7,447 nucleotides of DNA. It comes from an uncultured Kouleothrix sp. Lineage in GTDB: Bacteria; Chloroflexota; Chloroflexia; Chloroflexales; Roseiflexaceae. Within the stretch, counting starts at the first letter, position 1; every line of letters begins with the position of its first letter. Position numbers and translations under genes: made by a program. The notes beneath the pieces were generated by a model, which was not told the DNA's origin, did not search any database, and worked only from the letters and a program-made list of their open reading frames with translations. Positions 5,989-7,447 of this stretch are shown here, in pieces. The stretch lies in assembly GCA_937858455.1 (NCBI GenBank), contig CALLYN010000372.1:1-7447 (forward strand), written 5' to 3'.

Positions 5989-6017
5989 AGTGCTCCGTTT
6001 CGCTGTGTTAGGCGCAG

Positions 6018-6026
6018 AGTATACCA
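6018..6026 (-). promoter_or_regulatory. Extended -10 promoter of the ATP-grasp-like gene
   Basis: The minus strand reads TGGTATACT, an extended -10 (TGn followed by TATACT, 5 of 6 matches). There is no convincing -35, which extended -10 promoters can dispense with. The predicted transcript would start near 6011 and have a leader of about 22 nt. Confidence 0.5.
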
Positions 6027-6099
6027 GAAAACGTGCGCCTGGCCGCCATTGCGCTCAAAGCCGCCGCAGGCCTCCAGCAATCCTCTCGCGCCTGGGATT

Positions 6100-6105
6100 T
6101 ATAAT
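6100..6105 (+). promoter_or_regulatory. TATAAT hexamer, possible former -10 of the GH42 gene
   Basis: A perfect TATAAT lies immediately left of the MITE-like element and overlaps its target duplication. No -35 resembling TTGACA is found 16-18 nt upstream, and there is no TGn extension, so promoter activity is uncertain. It matters because the element sits between it and the GH42 start codon. Confidence 0.3.
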
Positions 6106-6106
6106 A

Positions 6107-6223
6107 GACTTTATAGGAAATACCGATCGTGGGGGTTTGGGGCCGCAGGCCCCCAACATCTCCTCTTGGCGGGGAGATTCGGAGGGGCAAAGCCCGTCCG
6201 GCTCTCTTATTTCCGATAAAGTC
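6107..6223. mobile_element. 117-bp MITE-like element with terminal inverted repeats and target duplication
   Basis: The ends are GACTTTATAGGAAATA (6107-6122) and its inverse TATTTCCGATAAAGTC (6208-6223), 15 of 16 matching. Both sides are flanked by TAATA (6102-6106 and 6224-6228), a perfect 5-bp direct repeat. The interior has no coding capacity but three hairpins: GGGGCC/GGCCCC at 6139-6153, ATCTCC/GGAGAT at 6158-6178, and CGGA-g-GGGC/GCCC-g-TCCG at 6180-6200. This is the build of a non-autonomous element moved by a DDE transposase supplied from elsewhere. The duplication could also be read as a bare TA, which would fit the IS630/Tc1-mariner type; the parent family is not determined. It is unrelated to the hairpin array at 1262-1560. 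Confidence 0.83.
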
Positions 6224-6278
6224 TAATAGCGGCGACACGACCGCACGCCGCGCCGGCAATCAGCAGAAAGCAACCGCC

Positions 6279-7447
6279 ATGGCCTACCCACCGATCAACC
6301 CGCGCGCGCCATACATCTGGCACGGCGCCGACTACAACCCCGAGCAGTGGCCGCCAGCCACCTGGGACGACGACGTGGCGCTGATGCGCCAGGCCGGCTG
6401 CACGATCGCCACCGTTGGCGTATTCAGCTGGGTATCGCTGCAGCCGGCCGAGGATCGCTTCACCTTCGAGTGGCTCGACAGCGTGATCGAGAAGCTGCAC
6501 GCCGCCGGCCGGGTGGTGTGCCTGGCCACGCCCACCGCCGCGCAGCCGGCCTGGATGTCGCTCGCCTACCCCGACGTGCTGCGCGCCGACGCATACGGCC
6601 GGCGGGTGCACCACGGCGGGCGCACCAACTTCTGCCCAAGCTCGCCCAGCTACCGGCGCTTCGCCGCACAGATCGCCACCAGGCTTGCCGAGCGCTACGG
6701 CCGCCACCCCGCGCTGGTGATCTGGCATATCTCGAACGAGTACGGCGGCAGCGGGCTGTGCTACTGCGAAAACTGCGCTGCCGCGTTTCGCGAGTGGCTG
6801 CAGCGGCGCTACCCCAGCCTCGCCGAGCTGAACGCGCGCTGGTGGACGCCCTTCTGGAGCCACACCTACACCGACTGGTCGCAGATCGAGCCGCCCTACG
6901 CCGACGGCGAAAGCGTGACGCATGGACTGACGATCGACTACCGCCGGTTCCAGAGCGACGCCATGCTCGAGTGCTTCACAATTGAGCGCGACGCCATCCG
7001 CGCCGTCGCGCCAGGCGTGCCGATCACCACCAACATGATGGGCACCTTCCCGCACCTCGACTACCGCGCGTGGGCCAAGGAGCTGGACGTAGTGAGCTGG
7101 GACTGCTACCCCGCGCACAATGCCACGCCCTCCGACATCGCGTTTCTGCACGATCTGCATCGCGGCCTGAAGGACGGGCAGCCATTCATGCTGATGGAGC
7201 AGACGCCGAGCACGCAGAACTGGCAGCCGGTGAACGCGCTGAAGCGGCCGGGTGTGCTGCGGCTGTGGAGCTACCTGGCGGTAGCGCACGGCGCCGACAC
7301 GGTGATGTATTTCCAGTGGCGGCGCAGCCGCGGCGGCGGCGAGAAATTTCACGGCGCGGTTGTCGACCACGGCGGGCGCGCCGATACGCGCGTGTTCGGC
7401 GAGGTGGCCGCGCTCGGCGCCGAGCTGGCGCGCCTGGCCGACGCCAC
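6279..7447 (+). CDS. GH42 beta-galactosidase, 3'-truncated by the window edge
   Basis: The first 389 residues are visible; family members are usually about 650-700 residues, so roughly 300 are missing. GH42 enzymes hydrolyse terminal beta-galactosides by a retaining mechanism in a TIM barrel. Visible marks: the N-terminal GADYNPEQWP; VGVFSWVSLQPAEDRFTFEWLD; the acid/base Glu154 in WHISNEYGG; and the nucleophile Glu307 in FMLMEQTPS. The four-cysteine metal cluster is also present: Cys119, then Cys161, Cys163 and Cys166 in CYCENC. GADTVMYFQWR closes the barrel region seen. No signal peptide is apparent, so the enzyme is probably cytosolic and acts on imported oligosaccharides. The start ATG at 6279 fits the family N-terminus, but only a weak AGAAAG precedes it. 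A MITE-like element ends 56 bp upstream. The substrate may be galacto-oligosaccharides or plant-derived galactosides rather than lactose. Confidence 0.95.
   Translation, partial: MAYPPINPRAPYIWHGADYNPEQWPPATWDDDVALMRQAGCTIATVGVFSWVSLQPAEDRFTFEWLDSVIEKLHAAGRVVCLATPTAAQPAWMSLAYPDVLRADAYGRRVHHGGRTNFCPSSPSYRRFAAQIATRLAERYGRHPALVIWHISNEYGGSGLCYCENCAAAFREWLQRRYPSLAELNARWWTPFWSHTYTDWSQIEPPYADGESVTHGLTIDYRRFQSDAMLECFTIERDAIRAVAPGVPITTNMMGTFPHLDYRAWAKELDVVSWDCYPAHNATPSDIAFLHDLHRGLKDGQPFMLMEQTPSTQNWQPVNALKRPGVLRLWSYLAVAHGADTVMYFQWRRSRGGGEKFHGAVVDHGGRADTRVFGEVAALGAELARLADA

Noticed and set aside
5956..6259. Small open frames across the MITE-like element (5956-6219, 5966-6226 and 6008-6259)
   Set aside because: They run through the hairpins and the terminal repeats, have no ribosome site, and show no protein-like pattern.
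6207..7370. Minus-strand open frame of 387 codons opposite the GH42 gene
   Set aside because: The plus strand encodes clear GH42 catalytic and metal-binding motifs; the minus frame runs into the MITE end and has no family resemblance.

Overview
The window is a high-GC bacterial stretch with short intergenic gaps. It most resembles a chromosomal segment of a filamentous Chloroflexota (Roseiflexus/Kouleothrix-like). The reasons are a class I HMG-CoA reductase without membrane anchor (mevalonate route), a GH42 beta-galactosidase, a fructosamine kinase, and GC-rich hairpin repeats. This assignment is an inference from gene style, not from a marker gene.

Layout. 1-713 (+): 3' part of a fructosamine/ketosamine-3-kinase gene. 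710-1198 (-): a REP-associated tyrosine transposase (RAYT) that converges on the kinase and shares a CTAG with its stop. 1262-1560: six tandem REP-like hairpins plus a truncated seventh, just upstream of the RAYT and just past the 3' end of the next gene. 1569-3122 (-): HMG-CoA reductase with an extra soluble N-terminal domain. 3123-3256: two back-to-back promoters, with a perfect palindrome inside the rightward one. 3257-4569 (+): a compact operon of a TetR-type repressor, an EmrE-like SMR pump and a four-helix YvaD/DUF5360-like membrane protein. 4585-5988 (-): a circularly permuted ATP-grasp-like protein of unknown substrate, converging on the operon. 5989-6278: promoter region containing a 117-bp MITE-like element with 16-bp terminal inverted repeats and a 5-bp duplication. 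6279-7447 (+): 5' part of a GH42 beta-galactosidase gene, cut by the window end.

How the parts connect. The RAYT and the neighbouring hairpin array form a plausible transposase/substrate pair. One array unit carries a fully compensatory base-pair change, so the hairpin itself appears to be conserved. The TetR-SMR-YvaD set looks like a self-regulated efflux module, with the repressor probably made from a leaderless mRNA and binding its own promoter. The kinase, the GH42 enzyme and the ATP-grasp protein show no evident functional link to one another.
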